This document shows positions 37,362 through 49,745 of a stretch of DNA of 64,000 nt, piece by piece. The notes beneath the pieces were generated by a model, which was not told the DNA's origin, did no database searches, and was given only the letters and a program-made list of their open reading frames with translations. Source of the stretch: Anaeramoeba flamelloides (taxonomy: Eukaryota > Metamonada > Anaeramoebidae); contig JANTQA010000057.1 of the NCBI GenBank assembly GCA_027625915.1, positions 8,804,001-8,868,000 on the forward strand, read 5' to 3'. The first letter of the stretch is position 1. Every line of letters begins with the position of its first letter. The position numbers were made by a program, and so were the translations under genes.

Positions 37362-37578
37362 ATTTTAATAGGAAACTCTAGTAAAAATTTGTTTTTGAAT
37401 TTTTTAGCATTTTTTTTATATTTTTCTAATGATTAAACTATCAAAAATTTGAAAAAATGAATATTTAGATAAAATAAGATGAGGTCTAATAATTTTTTTT
37501 CAAAATATTGGTAATGTGAATTTTTTTATGATAAATTAGAAAAAAATGAAATTTTACTAGAGTTTTCCTATTAAAAAA
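37362..37578. repeat. Inverted repeat, arms about 27 bp
   Basis: TTTTAATAGGAAACTCTAGT at 37362 is mirrored at 37551-37578. The spacer is about 160 bp of A/T runs. The region 37160-38620 around it is extremely A/T-rich with many long homopolymers. Confidence 0.6.
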
Positions 37579-39580
37579 AAATTTTTTTTTTAAACATTGG
37601 TTTTTCAATTAAAATAAAAATAAAAATCATTTTTTGAGATGTTAAAAAAAAAAATTTTTTTTTCAAAGTTACCAATTTTTAGTACTTTTAAAAAATATTT
37701 TGAAAAAAAAATTTTATTAACATTTTTTAAAATTTTCAATTTTGAAAAAAGTCAAAAATACCCATTTTAAATACTAAATATTTTCGAAACCACTTACCCT
37801 CATAAAGTTTAAATTTAAAAAATTCACAAAAAAAATCAAAATAAAAAATTTTTGAAAAAAAAATTTTGTCTATCTTAAATAGATTTTTATATTTCATTTT
37901 ATCAACTAATATTCACAGTAACTTATGTATTTTTATAAATAACTTTTATAAAAGTGAAAAAAAAAATAAAAAAAAAATTATTTTTTAATCTAAAAAAAAA
38001 TTCAAAATTAAAAAATTTATAACTATTGTAGTTAAAAATATATTATAAATATAATATTTAAGTAAATCAAAAATGGGAAAATCAAAAGAGTAGTAAAAAA
38101 AATTTCAAAAAAAAATAATTTTTTTAAACCTTAATTTTTTCAAATTTTTTCACCAAAATCATATTTTTGATCAAAAATTACCCTAGTAAGATGATCTTTA
38201 AAACACCAAAAAAAATTATTTTTGTGTAAAAAGGCACCTTCTTTAAAAATGAAAAAATCAAAATTGTCAAAAAAAAATTTTTTTTTGACAAAAAATCGAA
38301 AATTGCGAATAACTTCTAAACTAGAGGAGATAAAGAGCTCTAAACTTAAAAAATCAATTTTTCAGATTATTTTGATTTAGGGACGATGAGTAATTCGCCC
38401 AGAGATCCAATATGTAAAAATTCGATTTTTTTCAATTTATACTTGTGTAAGTGTATGGGTTTTTAAAAGAAACTACTTGGCCATAATTTTATTAAAGACA
38501 ATTTTAGGATTTTTCAAACATTTTTTTTTACAAATTGACTTTTTTTACAATAAGAAAAAAGAAACAAGAAAATGAAGAAAAAATATAAAAAAAAAAAGTA
38601 AAAAAAAAAAAAAAAACAATTTGTTCTGATTCACGAATTATATACAATGAATAATTTTTTTAATGATAACAGTAAACCACTTAGAATTGTAACATTGGTA
38701 TTAAAAAATATTTAAAAAATTAGAAATCATTATTTTTACTTTTAATATTATTTTTATTATTTTTTTAAAATAATAAATATTTTCATAAATTAAATACTTT
38801 TGAATTAATAAAAAGTATCACATTTTATAAATAAAATACCATTTCCTTCTAGAATAGGCTAAAAAAATGAAAAAAATAACTTATCTACAAAAATGATTTT
38901 ATTCGCTTATTCTTTAGATCAACTTCTTTAGTATTGCCTACTCTATCAATTTTAGCTATTTTCAAATTGAAAATAGTTTTTTTTACAGTAATCAATATAG
39001 ATTTTTAGGATGTAGGCGAAGTTTCAAATTATTAAAATTAGAAGAGTTGTGGGATAAATCAATGTAGTACTGTTAATGTAGATCAAGTATATCAAACATA
39101 TAATAATTTTGGAAAAAACAAAAATTAAAAGAATCTTTCAATCATCGGACTCATCCAATTAGACTGTTTTACCAAATAATAATAATAATAAATACTAGTT
39201 GAAAATTTCAAGATCATTTTTATCAATTTGTTTGATTTAGGTAATTTAAAGATGATTTTGGAAATTCTATATTCGAGAAAAATTTTCAAAATTATTAATA
39301 AAAATTGGCAGAATTTTTAACATTTTTTAATTTATTTTCAAGAATAAAATTGTATTGATATTCATTATTTTTTGTTTGTTTTACTGTTTTATTTTAATTA
39401 TTAGTATTAACTATCCCATTTCAAATAATAAATCTTTCAATTTTGTACATTTCTCAAAGATAAACTGGTTATAATTCTTTCTTGGTGATATTAAAAATAT
39501 TACCTAACTTGAATTAACATCAGCATCTTTTTTCGAATTCAACAATATAACTCCAGTTATTATATTATGATAAAAAATCT
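37579..39580. other. 2 kb homopolymer-rich gene-free sequence
   Basis: Nothing but A and T runs with scattered AT-rich palindromes. Confidence 0.55.
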
Positions 39581-39782
39581 TACAGTCAGTTCCACTTTTA
39601 AGGCACAAACTATCAACGAAATTTAAGGCACAATAATAATCCCAAATTAAGGCACAAAATTCAGTTTCTAGTAAAAATAAATTGTTAAAAAAAAAAATTA
39701 CAAATTTTGTGCCTTAATTTGAGATTTTATTGTGCCATAAATTTTGTTGAAAGTTTGTGCCTTAAAAGTGAAACTGACTGTA
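39581..39782. repeat. Family B hairpin MITE, copy B3
   Basis: TACAGTCAGTTCCAC at the left and GAAACTGACTGTA at the right. Internal AAGGCACAAA words are mirrored. One of the best-kept copies. Confidence 0.88.
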
Positions 39783-40194
39783 ATAGAAATGAGATTTTTG
39801 CTCAAAAGCTGTTATATGGTCATGAGAAAATAATATTTTTTTAACAAGGAAACTTTTGAAAATATTGAACAAACATAAAATAGTATTTTTTATTTATTTT
39901 TATCATTTTTAATTGGCTGACTTTTCTTTATATATTGGAAGAAGAGTTACAAAAAATGATCCAGTGATTAACATATAATACTGAAATACTGCAACACAAT
40001 GGCATTGTAACTAAGAACCGAAAATGAAAATGAACAGGTAAAAACAATAAAATGTTTAAAACAAATCAAATCAACAAAGAAAAAAGAAATTAAAACAATT
40101 AAATAACGATCTAACAAATGAAAATTCATGACCAATTATCAAATTTAATTAATTTAATCAAAAGTATCACCGTTATGATTTTATGTGTTCTTAA

Positions 40195-40397
40195 TACAGT
40201 CAGTTTCACATTTAAGACATAAAATTTCAACGAAATTTAAGGCACAAAAAAACCTCAAATTAAAGCACGATTTTGTAGATTTTTAATTTTCACAAATTAT
40301 TTTTACTAGAATTTGAATTTTGTGCCTTAATTTGAGATTTTTTTTTGTGCTTTATATTTCGTAGAAATTTTGTGCCTTAAAAACGAAACTGACTGTA
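40195..40397. repeat. Family B hairpin MITE, copy B4
   Basis: Starts TACAGTCAGTTTCACAT and ends CGAAACTGACTGTA. It lies only about 410 bp from B3. Confidence 0.87.
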
Positions 40398-40669
40398 AAA
40401 GAAATCTTTATTTTTTATTCATTTTTTACCTTTGTATCTTATAAACACTTTTTTAAATCAATTGGATTTTTTTTCTTTTTCTTTTAGTATTTTTTATTTT
40501 GCCTTTTAAACAGAAAGATAATTGATGTATTCACTTCTCAGAAATAATTGTGAAAAGTATAATTGGGTACTTAAATATCTGAATGTAAATTTAAGTAAAA
40601 AGGGACTTAGATAACTTACAATTCTTTTATCTTAATAATAGTATGCTTTTTTAACATAGATAAAATGAT

Positions 40670-40783
40670 TCAAAGTGTCACATTGGGCACATCCTCTTCA
40701 TGCGACTCAAGATATTTTTTGAACTTTTCCAAATTTTCTATTGTTGTTTTTAATTGTTGGCTTAAATTCTTATTATTGATTTC
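40670..40783 (-). CDS. Terminal exon of a coiled-coil protein
   Basis: A 38-codon exon starts after the acceptor CTTGAAAAG and ends in TGA at 40672-40670. It encodes EINNKNLSQQLKTTIENLEK and then FKKYLESHEEDVPNVTL: a heptad-like helix with a short polar tail, typical of the C-terminus of a small coiled-coil protein. A pyrimidine-rich stretch lies upstream of the acceptor, before a short purine-rich gap. Upstream exons were not resolved. A patch near 40945-41010 (minus, KLDIISIKLINEVVDRV) is the best candidate but has a weak donor. Family not recognised. Confidence 0.45.
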   Translation of the reverse strand, partial: EINNKNLSQQLKTTIENLEKFKKYLESHEEDVPNVTL

Positions 40784-41091
40784 CTTTTCAAGTTTACAAG
40801 TTTTTTAGACATAGTATAAAAAAAAGTAGAAAAAATATTGAAAAGAAGAAAAAAAAAATATCAAATTTATTTTTTATTTAGGGAAAAGAAACTAATATTT
40901 ATTACCCCCCCCAAAATTGATGGATGTCATATTTTCATAAGGACACAATTAAACTCGATCCACAACCTCATTAATCAATTTTATTGAGATGATATCTAAT
41001 TTTCTAAGAATTTATTTTTCCCAATTAATTTTCAATAAAAAGATCTTATCTTTTTTTTTGTTTTGATTGTTAGTATAATATTCTAATATGA

Positions 41092-41290
41092 TACAGTCAG
41101 TTTCACTTTTAAGGCACAAACTTTCAACTATATTTAAGGCACAAAAAAATCTCAAATTAAGGTACAAAAATTGGAATTTTTTTTTTACAATTTATTTTTA
41201 CCAGAATGTGAATTTTGTGCTTTAATTTGAGATTTTTTTTGTGCCTTAAATGTAGTTGTAAGTTTGTGCCTTAAAGTGAAACTTACTGTA
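41092..41290. repeat. Family B hairpin MITE, copy B5
   Basis: TACAGTCAGTTTCAC at the left and AAACTTACTGTA at the right (one change from the usual end). Internal mirrored words are as in B1. Confidence 0.86.
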
Positions 41291-41954
41291 ATATTGGTAA
41301 AAATTTTTATTATGAAGAAACCTTACATTTAGAAATTTATTATTGTTTAACATTCAGGCAAATAAAAATTTCATCTTATTTTAAAAATGAAAGAAAAATA
41401 AATCAAATATTAAATAGTTGAATATCCAGAAAAAAATAAATCATTTATTTTATTTACAAATATTTATTAAAGTTCTTAAAATTTGAATGATTATGAAACA
41501 AATTATTTTTAGATTTTTCCTATTACTTTTGGCTAATCTGAAAAAATAAAAATGAAAATTCCAAGACAGACAAAATTATAACTTTAATTAAGATTCCAGG
41601 TATGTAATAGAGTTTATTTACAATATAACCAATATTCTAGAAAATTTAAAGCATAGGTCAATTATATTTATGGTTGTTAAGTAATATTACATTTTTTTGA
41701 AGTCTCTATCCGAGAATAAAAGGTTATTTTTTTATTTTTATTTTATTTTATTTTTTTTTTTTATTTTTTTTTTTTTTGGGGGGGGGTAAAATGGATTAAA
41801 TTAATATGATACCACAAGGTATTTTTGTTTATTTACGACTTTAAGATGCGTATTTGTATAGATAACAAATATTTTTTTATAAAATACTCTATTCATCTAA
41901 AAAACTAGAAATAAATGTAGAAAAAAATAACTGATGATAAATATTACTTTTCAA

Positions 41955-42435
41955 AAGTTTTACAAAATTCAAAAGAAACAATCTATAATCTAAGAAATAT
42001 ACTCTATTCTTTTCAACACTTGAAAACTAAAATGAAGAAACCTATATTTTCTAAAATATATTTAAATCTGGGAAAACCTAACTAAAGTGTACCATTAAGT
42101 GCCTTAACGTGCCTATGATTTTTTTAATCAAGAAAAAAAAAAAGAAACTTTCTGAAATTATCTTTTTATTTCTCAAATTTGAATACATATTTGCAGTTTT
42201 CTTGAGGTTTAATATTTTATCTATAAAACCCAATCGATTTCCCAAATTAAAAAAAAACAATAATAAAATAGATCGCTCTTTTCCAGAATTCAAAAGAATA
42301 GAGTAAAATCTTTGGTTCTCCTATTATTAAATTAAAAAAAACCTAACTTAAATTTCCTATGTTTTTTTACTTTTTCGAATAAAAAGAAAATTTAATAAAT
42401 TTTTTGTTTATTTCAAAAATTAAAAAAAACCTAAT
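41955..42435. repeat. Family A palindromic hairpin cluster, locus A4 (decayed)
   Basis: Contains TTAAGTGCCTTAACGTGCC near 42095 and hairpins with CCAGAATTCAAAAGAATAG and TTTATTTCAAAAATT-type arms, ending CCTAATGG. More diverged than A3. It is followed at 42436-42790 by the tail shared with 9321-9680. Confidence 0.75.
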
Positions 42436-43124
42436 GGAAAAATTAAAAAAGAAAAATTTTTTTTTTGAATTTGAAAGAAAAAAAATTATTCTTTCATAGT
42501 CCAAATAATCGAATTGTTATTTGAAAGATATTGATCAAATCGTAATTCCCCTACAAAGAGAATAAAATGATTTCTTAACTGTGAAAATAAAAGTTTTCAA
42601 AATTTTTATAATTAAAAACAAAATAAATCTCAATTGAACCTGAAAAATTGGATTTTTCAACTTATTATTTTGAAAAATACCTTTCAAAATAATTTTTCTT
42701 ATTAACAAACTGTATTTATTATATACAAATCTATTAAAAATATACAATTAGCAAATATTTAATTTTTTGAAAAAATAATTTTTACAAGATCATATCCAAT
42801 AGCAAGATTGAATCTTCAATTTGTAATAAATTTTATATTGAAAAAGAAGAAAGAAAATTTTTAAAAAAATATTATATTTTGGTGAACTCTTACTTTGAGT
42901 TGTTTTGATAAAAATTTGATAGTTTCTATGAACAAAAAAAAAATGAAATTTAATCTTATAGTTAATAATAAAATAAATCAAAAAACCAAATATTTACTAC
43001 TTGGAGATAATTCAATATTGAATTTTTATTTTTTTATTTTTCAAATACTAATAAAATTTCCAAGTAAAATAAATATATGAAAAAAAAAGTACTTTAATAT
43101 AGAATTTATTTTTGACATAAATCC

Positions 43125-43160
43125 CTTAAAAATATGTGTCTTAAAAGTGAAATTGATTGC
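43125..43160. repeat. Family B fragment, copy B6
   Basis: Only the right end remains: ATGTGTCTTAAAAGTGAAATT followed by GATTGCAAA. Confidence 0.6.
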
Positions 43161-43532
43161 AAAGATATTTTTAGTTTTCAAGATCTAAGAGTCAACTTTC
43201 CAGAAGTTACATTCAAAGTGTACAAATATTTTTTATCAACTGATAAATTCAAAAAAATACAAAATATTTTAGTTCAATTGCTTTTTTTTTAAATTCTATA
43301 ACTCTTAAATACATGGACTCTGCTTTCATAACATTCCATTTCAAAGAATATTTCAAAAACCAACTTATTTTACAAGTTTCTTAACTTTTAACCCAATGAA
43401 ATTCTTTATTAACAAAGCCAAAGTAAACAATAGTACAAAATGAAAATGAAATAAAAATTTCAAAACATTTATTTGAATTTATCAATCTGATAAATCCTTC
43501 AAGATCTCAAAAATAAACAAAAAGCCATAACT

Positions 43533-44010
43533 GTGTTGTTTAAAAATAAAAGTATATTGAAAGTTTCTCTGATTATACAAAAAAAAAAAAGATATAATTT
43601 GCTCCATACTAATTTGATAATTCTTGGATATTTTAGAATTCATGAATATTTTAATATGAGAAAATTCTCATTCGATATAGTGATGAAATTTAAATTAACA
43701 CCATTTCCCACTTGATCAGCAAGAATTATAAGTCATCATTAATCTCGCGATCCAAAGAAGTTTTTCAATTAAGAAAGTTTGTTAATTATACAAAGAGATT
43801 TTCAATCAATGAAGCAAAGTTCGAAAAAATTGTTAAATGATTTGGAATCCTACCCAGTATTTTGTTAATATAATTGAAAAACGAGTCTTATGTTTGTTCA
43901 ATAATAAGAGAACCTTTCGAGAAATTATTAATTAGAGTGGCTTCTTTAAAATCCAAAAACAAAACGGAATTGCTCTCAAAGCTTAATTGTTTTCAAAAAG
44001 AATTTATTTA
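43533..44010 (+). pseudogene. Coding-like relic beside PSF1, unknown family
   Basis: Several plus-strand open patches have more codon-like composition than the flanks: ILGYFRIHEYFNMRKFSFD at about 43615-43670, SRSKEVFQLRKFVNYTKRFS at about 43745-43805, and EPFEKLLIRVASLKSKNKT at about 43910-43965. They are in different frames with no good splice signals, so they read as one decayed gene converging on PSF1. Not identified. Confidence 0.3.
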
Positions 44011-44014
44011 TGAT

Positions 44015-44644
44015 TTATTTGTTTTGCAGGTTTTTAGTTGGAGTCATTGTTTGTTCGTTCTCTTTTGGGTTTGTAATTCGTATTACATCACCATTTTTAA
44101 GAAATTTTTTCACATCATTGTACCGAATATAATGCTTGGATCCTTTTAAAAGGCGTATTGTTTGTGTTTCAAAATTTGTTAATATTTCCCCAATATCATT
44201 GACAACAAGAATGTGGATATAAATATTCTCAGTACACGGAGGACTCATATTTTGGTACAAGTCCAATCGTATTTGGGACATATATTTCATTAACAGTAAG
44301 GAATATTCCTGGAAAAAGTTACGTTCTTCCTTAGAACAATTCTCGGAGATTTCTGATGGTAAAGTGCTACCATGTGTCCAACGAAGCCGTTTGATCGTTT
44401 TTAGTCTTTCATTATGGTATACACACAGATACCTTTTGCTTCTTCTTATTGAAAAGTGGTGGTACAGAATTGTTGCAGATAATGAAGGGCTATCATAATC
44501 TTCATTTGTAATTATTTCATCAAGATCTTTCTTTTTTTTTTTGATTTGTATGTTGACCTTATTGATTAAATGGTTACTATAACTCGGAATAATATAAGAA
44601 GACTCAAGAAGTTCTCTCACTAGTTGGCTTCCGGGTGTATCCAT
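44015..44644 (-). CDS. PSF1: GINS complex subunit PSF1
   Basis: Single exon, 209 residues, close to the usual length of about 200. PSF1 is one of the four GINS subunits. GINS joins CDC45 and MCM2-7 to form the replicative CMG helicase in the nucleus. The family signature is clear: LVRELLES near the start, then FSIRRSKRYLCVYHNERL (family form: IxRNKRCLxAYxxxRL), KRLRWTHGSTLPSEI (family form: LRWExGxxLP), then EERNFFQEYSLLLMKYM and LDLYQNMSPP. The C-terminal small domain IYIHILVVNDIGEI plus SKHYIRYNDVKKFLKNGDV is complete. The tail NPKENEQTMTPTKN is extra. The start at 44644 gives a normal N-terminal helix. A short Lys run (KKKKK) interrupts the early helices, common in this genome. The only gene here whose cellular role is certain. 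Confidence 0.93.
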   Translation of the reverse strand: MDTPGSQLVRELLESSYIIPSYSNHLINKVNIQIKKKKKDLDEIITNEDYDSPSLSATILYHHFSIRRSKRYLCVYHNERLKTIKRLRWTHGSTLPSEISENCSKEERNFFQEYSLLLMKYMSQIRLDLYQNMSPPCTENIYIHILVVNDIGEILTNFETQTIRLLKGSKHYIRYNDVKKFLKNGDVIRITNPKENEQTMTPTKNLQNK

Positions 44645-46241
44645 TTATTGGATTGGAAGTGTTTTTGAAAAAGTAAACGGTAAATTGTGAAAAAATGATC
44701 TCTTTCATAGTATAATTTGTGGTTAGGTGTATGATTGAAAATTCTTCACAAGAAATAACGGCTTGACACAGAATTACCCCACCACTATCATTTTTATTCC
44801 AAAAAAATTGAATAAAACATTTATAATGAAGAACTGTCATTTGATAGTTTGTAATAAGTTTTACTTTTAAACTGCCAAAGCTACCAGTTTCAAGTTATTT
44901 GGATAACTAATTTAGACAACCTTTGGTATACAATTTTTCAAAACTTGGGCAGCTTCTGAAGTAAAATTTGAAAAATGAAATCTTCCTGAAAATGTAAAAT
45001 TAACCCTTTTGTAAAAAAAATAGTAATTCTGAAATAATTTAGTTAAATATGTTTTAATTGTACAAATTGAGTAAAAGTTCTCATTTTCAAATCTTTTTTA
45101 CTTATTTTTTTATTTATTATTTTGAAAACAATTACCAAAGTCTAAAGATAGGTTAGTTGTCAGAACTAAAAAAAGAAATTAAGAGATCAAATTAAAAAAA
45201 TATTGAAACATTTTAAATTTTCCCAATTTGAGATTTTTATATTGAAAACCTTAGAAAAAATAATTTTTTTTGGATTTTTTTGATGTTATGATTTTTTAAT
45301 ATCAGGTGAAATTGACTTCAAGTGTTTAACAATAGGTATTTATCCAGTTTGAGGAATTTTGTTTTTAGATATATTAATTGAATAGTGAAAAAAAAATTGT
45401 AAAAAAATATAGAGTAAATGTAATTTTCATTCCAATTTTACAATCAAAACATTTTTTAACATTTTTGTTTTTTGGAAATGTAAATGATTTTTTAAAACAG
45501 TTTAGGGATTTTATTGTATCATAGATATCTTAAGTACAAACATAAAAAACGTTTTCAGATCGGAAGAGTTTGGTTATATAATTATCATCATTCAAGGTTT
45601 CAAATTCGGATTATAAAAGTCATTTAGAACATGTGTTTGTGTTTTTGTTTTGTTTTCTTTTTTAGAAGATTAATGAATAGGTTAAATAATTTGGGAAAAA
45701 AAAATCATTTATATATACATTGATAAATACAAGATTTACATATATATTACAAAGTGGCTGTTAATAAAAGGCTCAACAATACTTGATGAAAAAAAAAAAA
45801 AAAATGAAATAAATCAGTCAAAATTATCCATAATTGATTTTGCTATTAATAGTTTAAGCAACTATTTTATTTTTTAATCAGTTCAAAATAAAAATAAATT
45901 CTTTTTTTATTTTCTTTTTCATTTTTAAAAAAAAAATGAAATGGATTAAAAAAAATCTTTGAAAATAAAAATAATCACTAAGAAACTGAGACCATGTAAT
46001 ATCTTTGAACATTCATTTAATCATAAGTAAAAACGTTACAAGTACAACTTTTTTTCATTAAAAGTTCAGTAAGAACATATCGGTAATGCCCATTTCAAAA
46101 ATTGTGACTTAATTGTTTTGTTTTTTTTTTTGATTATATTTTTTTTAATTTCTAAAATATTAAGTTTTTTATATATTCAGAATGAATAAAAAGTGAATTT
46201 AAAATCAGATATAATTATTTGTTGTTATTAATAGCCAAGAA
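44645..46241. other. Intergenic, with one exon-like patch
   Basis: At 45562-45625 (plus) a TTTCAG acceptor is followed by an open patch IGRVWLYNYHHSRFQIRIIK. No partner exon was found. The remainder is A/T runs. Confidence 0.3.
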
Positions 46242-46251
46242 TATATATATG

Positions 46252-46344
<93 letters not shown>

Positions 46345-46352
46345 GTGTGTGT
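46242..46352. repeat. Compound TA and GT dinucleotide microsatellite
   Basis: About 28 bp of TA/AT steps followed by about 35 GT units, with one break at 46341 (tttgc). Alternating purine-pyrimidine throughout. Confidence 0.97.
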
Positions 46353-47549
46353 GTGTTCGACAACTGTGTTGTTGTAAAATTCCCTGAACCGACTTAGTAC
46401 CCATATGTTTGAAATTAAACACATGGTTTCTATTTTCTAAAAGGGTTGCAAATTCAAAGCTCAAATAGACTGAAAAAGAAAATTAAGTAAATGTGATATT
46501 TATTTCTTCAATTTCTATCATTTGAAAAAGAAATTAAAAATAATGAAGGATTAAAATGAGAAATTTTTTATTTGAAAATAGAGGTTATATACCCTTAATA
46601 AAATTAAACGCTATTTTTTTCTGATTAACATTTTTCGAAATCTAGCTTCATACTTAATTCAATTACCCACTGTGATAAATTTTTTTAGAATAAAAACACT
46701 CGAAACTTTTGAATATCAAAATTATTTTTTGAAATTAGTTTGCACTTTTTTATTTTTTTTTTTGAAAAATTGGGGTTGAGAAAATTTTGAAATCAAAGAA
46801 TAAGTTAATATTTTTAATTAGAATGCTTTTCCAGAGAGTTTATCCTTTTAGTTTAACTTTTTTTTAATTATACCATTTAAAAAAAAAAAACATTTGAGGA
46901 CCAAATTAGTCCCTTTTGTGAAAAGAAAATTTCCATAATTTAGAATTTGTTTTAGTAAATGAGTTTAAACAAGATACTGAATCTAAAAATATACATAATT
47001 TCAAGTGTGAATTCAATGATTTTGGCAAAAAATGATTTCAAGAAAAAGTTAAAATGAAATTTTATTTATTTTTATTTTTTCATTTAGTTTTTTTAATTGT
47101 ATTAATGGAAAGTATTTGATCAGTTTTCAATTTTTAGTTTTTTTTGGTTCGTAGGGACCTATTAAGGAAAGTAATCAAAAAATAAACATTGTTTTTAAAA
47201 AATAAAGAAAAATTACAAAAAAATCATATAAATCTTTACATAATTTTATTTTTCCTGAAAATCTAAGTAAAGAGGTTTACCTTTAAAAGAGAATTCGACT
47301 TAGGTAGTCTATTTGATAGTGAATTGATATTGTATTGGTAAGAGAATAAAAGAAAAAAGTATAGGTTTTTATTATGTGATATTTATCTTATCCACATGAT
47401 AGATGTTTTATGACCATACTAATATATCAAAATAAAATAGTAATTAGAAATTTAAAGATAATTATTACAGAAAAAAAATTGGTATAAGGAAAAAAAGTGT
47501 GGCAATTATTTACTTAAAAATCAAAAATTTGTTTGTAAACATTAGTAAA

Positions 47550-48255
47550 ATTGATCAAAGTTGCCAGATTTTATTGAACATAATACGAACCCAAATGGAA
47601 TTAAAACATTTTAAGAAGTATAGTATTTAATTTATTTTTTTTATTATTTCAATTAAATAAAGATTTCCAAAAAAGAATCTCTTCAAAACTCAAGTACTCT
47701 TTATAAAACTAAATCTTCACTGTAATATAGAATTATCACTATGTTTTATCCTTACCATTTTAAATGTTCTTTTAAAAATTAGAATTACTTTGGTTATTAT
47801 TTAAATTATAAATCGAATCCTTTGGGCATTTAAACCTTCATCTTCTTATTCATTTTCAATTTTTAAAAAAGTAACGTTTTCAGCTTGTATTAAGATTTAC
47901 AATTCAATATCAAAAAATCTGAAATGTGATCATTTTCACAATGGCTTTATCTAAACAAGAATCCAAGTTTTCTTATGTACACACAAAATTGTTTAGATTA
48001 AATATTCATGGTTATCTCGGAAAGCTGTAATTTGTCAAATGTGAATGATCTTAAAAAATGAACTTTTTACTCATTTTTGCCAGTTTTTACTATCAAAAAT
48101 AAATAATTCGATTTTTAAGATATTCTCTTTGGAGGTAGTTTATGAATTTCAAATCACAAAAAATAAATTAAATACTATACTTCTTAAAATGTTTTGATCT
48201 CATTTGGATTCTTATTATCTTCAAAAAATTATGGTAGTTTTGATCAGTTTTAAAT
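47550..48255. repeat. Inverted-repeat element, arms about 88 bp
   Basis: 47550-47634 and 48165-48253 are reverse complements with moderate divergence. The inner ends share AAAACATTTTAAGAAGTATA exactly. The 530-bp interior has no defended frame. Probably an old non-autonomous DNA element. Confidence 0.75.
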
Positions 48256-48884
48256 AAGTTGGAAATTAAATATTTAATTTTTGAAGAAATAATTACAACA
48301 CTTTTTTTCCTTGTCACAATTTTTTTCCGCAATGGTACTGTTAATTGTTATATAATCATATCAAAATTGTCATTCAGTTTTCCAAAAAAACATCTCTCAA
48401 GAATAAAAATAAATCATCAAAATGACTCAGTTCTAAAAGAGAAAATTAATTATTTAAGATAGTTTTAAGAATTCAAAAATTCCAAATGTTATCTGATTTA
48501 TTCAAATTGTTATTATGGAAAGCTGAATGAAAATTTTGTTTCATTTATTTTCCAACAAATAGTAATACTTGGATTTTGAAATATTTAAATTGGAACATTT
48601 GTTCCCTTATTTATTTATTTTTAATTTGTTCACCGTACTACCTAACCATAAAAAAGAAAACGAAGGTGAAAAAGAAAGTTATTTTCCTTCTTTAAGGATG
48701 TAGCTACACCATAAAACATCATAAAAATTGGAGAGAGATGAGATAAGGGTATTTTATTTTAGTTGCGGTAATTGTAGATTCTCTAAAAATTTTTTAAAAA
48801 ATTATTTGATGTTTTTTTTTAGTAATGTTCAGTAATAAAAAAAAAGAGAATAAATTGATAAAATAGTTTTTATTTTTTTTTTTT

Positions 48885-49430
48885 TTTATTCAAATAAACT
48901 TAATTCTAAAAATTTGGGTACATTTTAAATAGTTGAAAGAATTGCAATATCATACTTTTACATTCCCTTTGGGAATTATTTGATTTTACAAACTATATCA
49001 TTTTTTGTCTTTTTTGTTTTATTTTCATTTCGTTTTTTTCGGGTTACGAAATCTGTTTCATTAGATCTATAATTTTTTTTTAAAAGATTGATAGCTGGTT
49101 AATGTTGAGTTTGTTAAATTGAAATATCAGATACAATTGGTCGATGATATCTTATCATTTGATCAATCAACAATTGTTAGTGAAATTTTAACAAATTTAC
49201 CAATCCATTTTTTGTTCAGCTCGTTTCATTATAATGGACATACAACTTTGATTTTTTGTTTTATATTGTTTTCTTGTATTTGGATGAAAATTTTTACTTA
49301 TAAAAACATTAATACTATGCAACTTGAATGTGATTTTTATATTAAGTTTGGAAAAATATAATAAATTGAGTTTTTGTTTTTTGATTTTTGATTTTAGATG
49401 TGTCCAAATTTTTGGAATGGGGTTTAGTTT
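48885..49430 (+). repeat. Dispersed repeat C, copy 2
   Basis: Most complete copy of the C family, with an open patch from 49119 to 49361 (IQLVDDILSFDQSTIVSEIL, then NLPIHFLFSSFHYNGH). The 3' end is GTGTCCAAATTTTTGGAATG. Family unknown. Confidence 0.75.
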
Positions 49431-49499
49431 TTTTTTTTGTGAGAAGATAATTTTAGATTCTTAGAAGAAAACTTATTACTATTTCTTGGTTTAAATTTT

Positions 49500-49745
49500 G
49501 ATAAAATATAATCATATTCACTTCTCCAATTCCACCAAATCCAACTATTTAAAATCCTAACAAGTATTGTTTTGGGATAATTATTATTTTATGGAATCCT
49601 TCTAGCTATTTAAGTCCCATTCATGTTTCCTTTTGTGCTACTCTCGATTATAATGTTTTTCTTCTTTACAAACCAAATCCATTTATCCCAAATGCAACTA
49701 ATAAAAAAATTTTTCTAATTGCTTTTTGTTGTCATGATTAAAAAA
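49500..49745 (+). pseudogene. Coding-like relic of unknown family
   Basis: A plus-strand frame stays open from about 49560 to the stop near 49740, reading ILWNPSSYLSPIHVSFCATL and then YNVFLLYKPNPFIPNATNKK. It follows repeat C directly but is absent from copies 1 and 3 as far as I can see. Probably a decayed gene or element. Confidence 0.3.

Noticed and set aside
41740-41790. T-run followed by nine G as a telomere-like or tailing signal
   Set aside because: A single homopolymer junction without repeated units.
44604-44840. 78-codon minus-strand frame overlapping the PSF1 start
   Set aside because: Composition is poor and it is out of frame with PSF1, which has a complete N-terminus.
45559-45571. 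AGATCGGAAGAG, identical to the start of a common sequencing adapter (a shorter form also occurs near 35888)
   Set aside because: The next bases do not continue the adapter, and flanking sequence is normal. A TTTCAG acceptor-like word explains part of it.
46215-46464. Thr-His repeat frames
   Set aside because: Translation of the GT microsatellite only.
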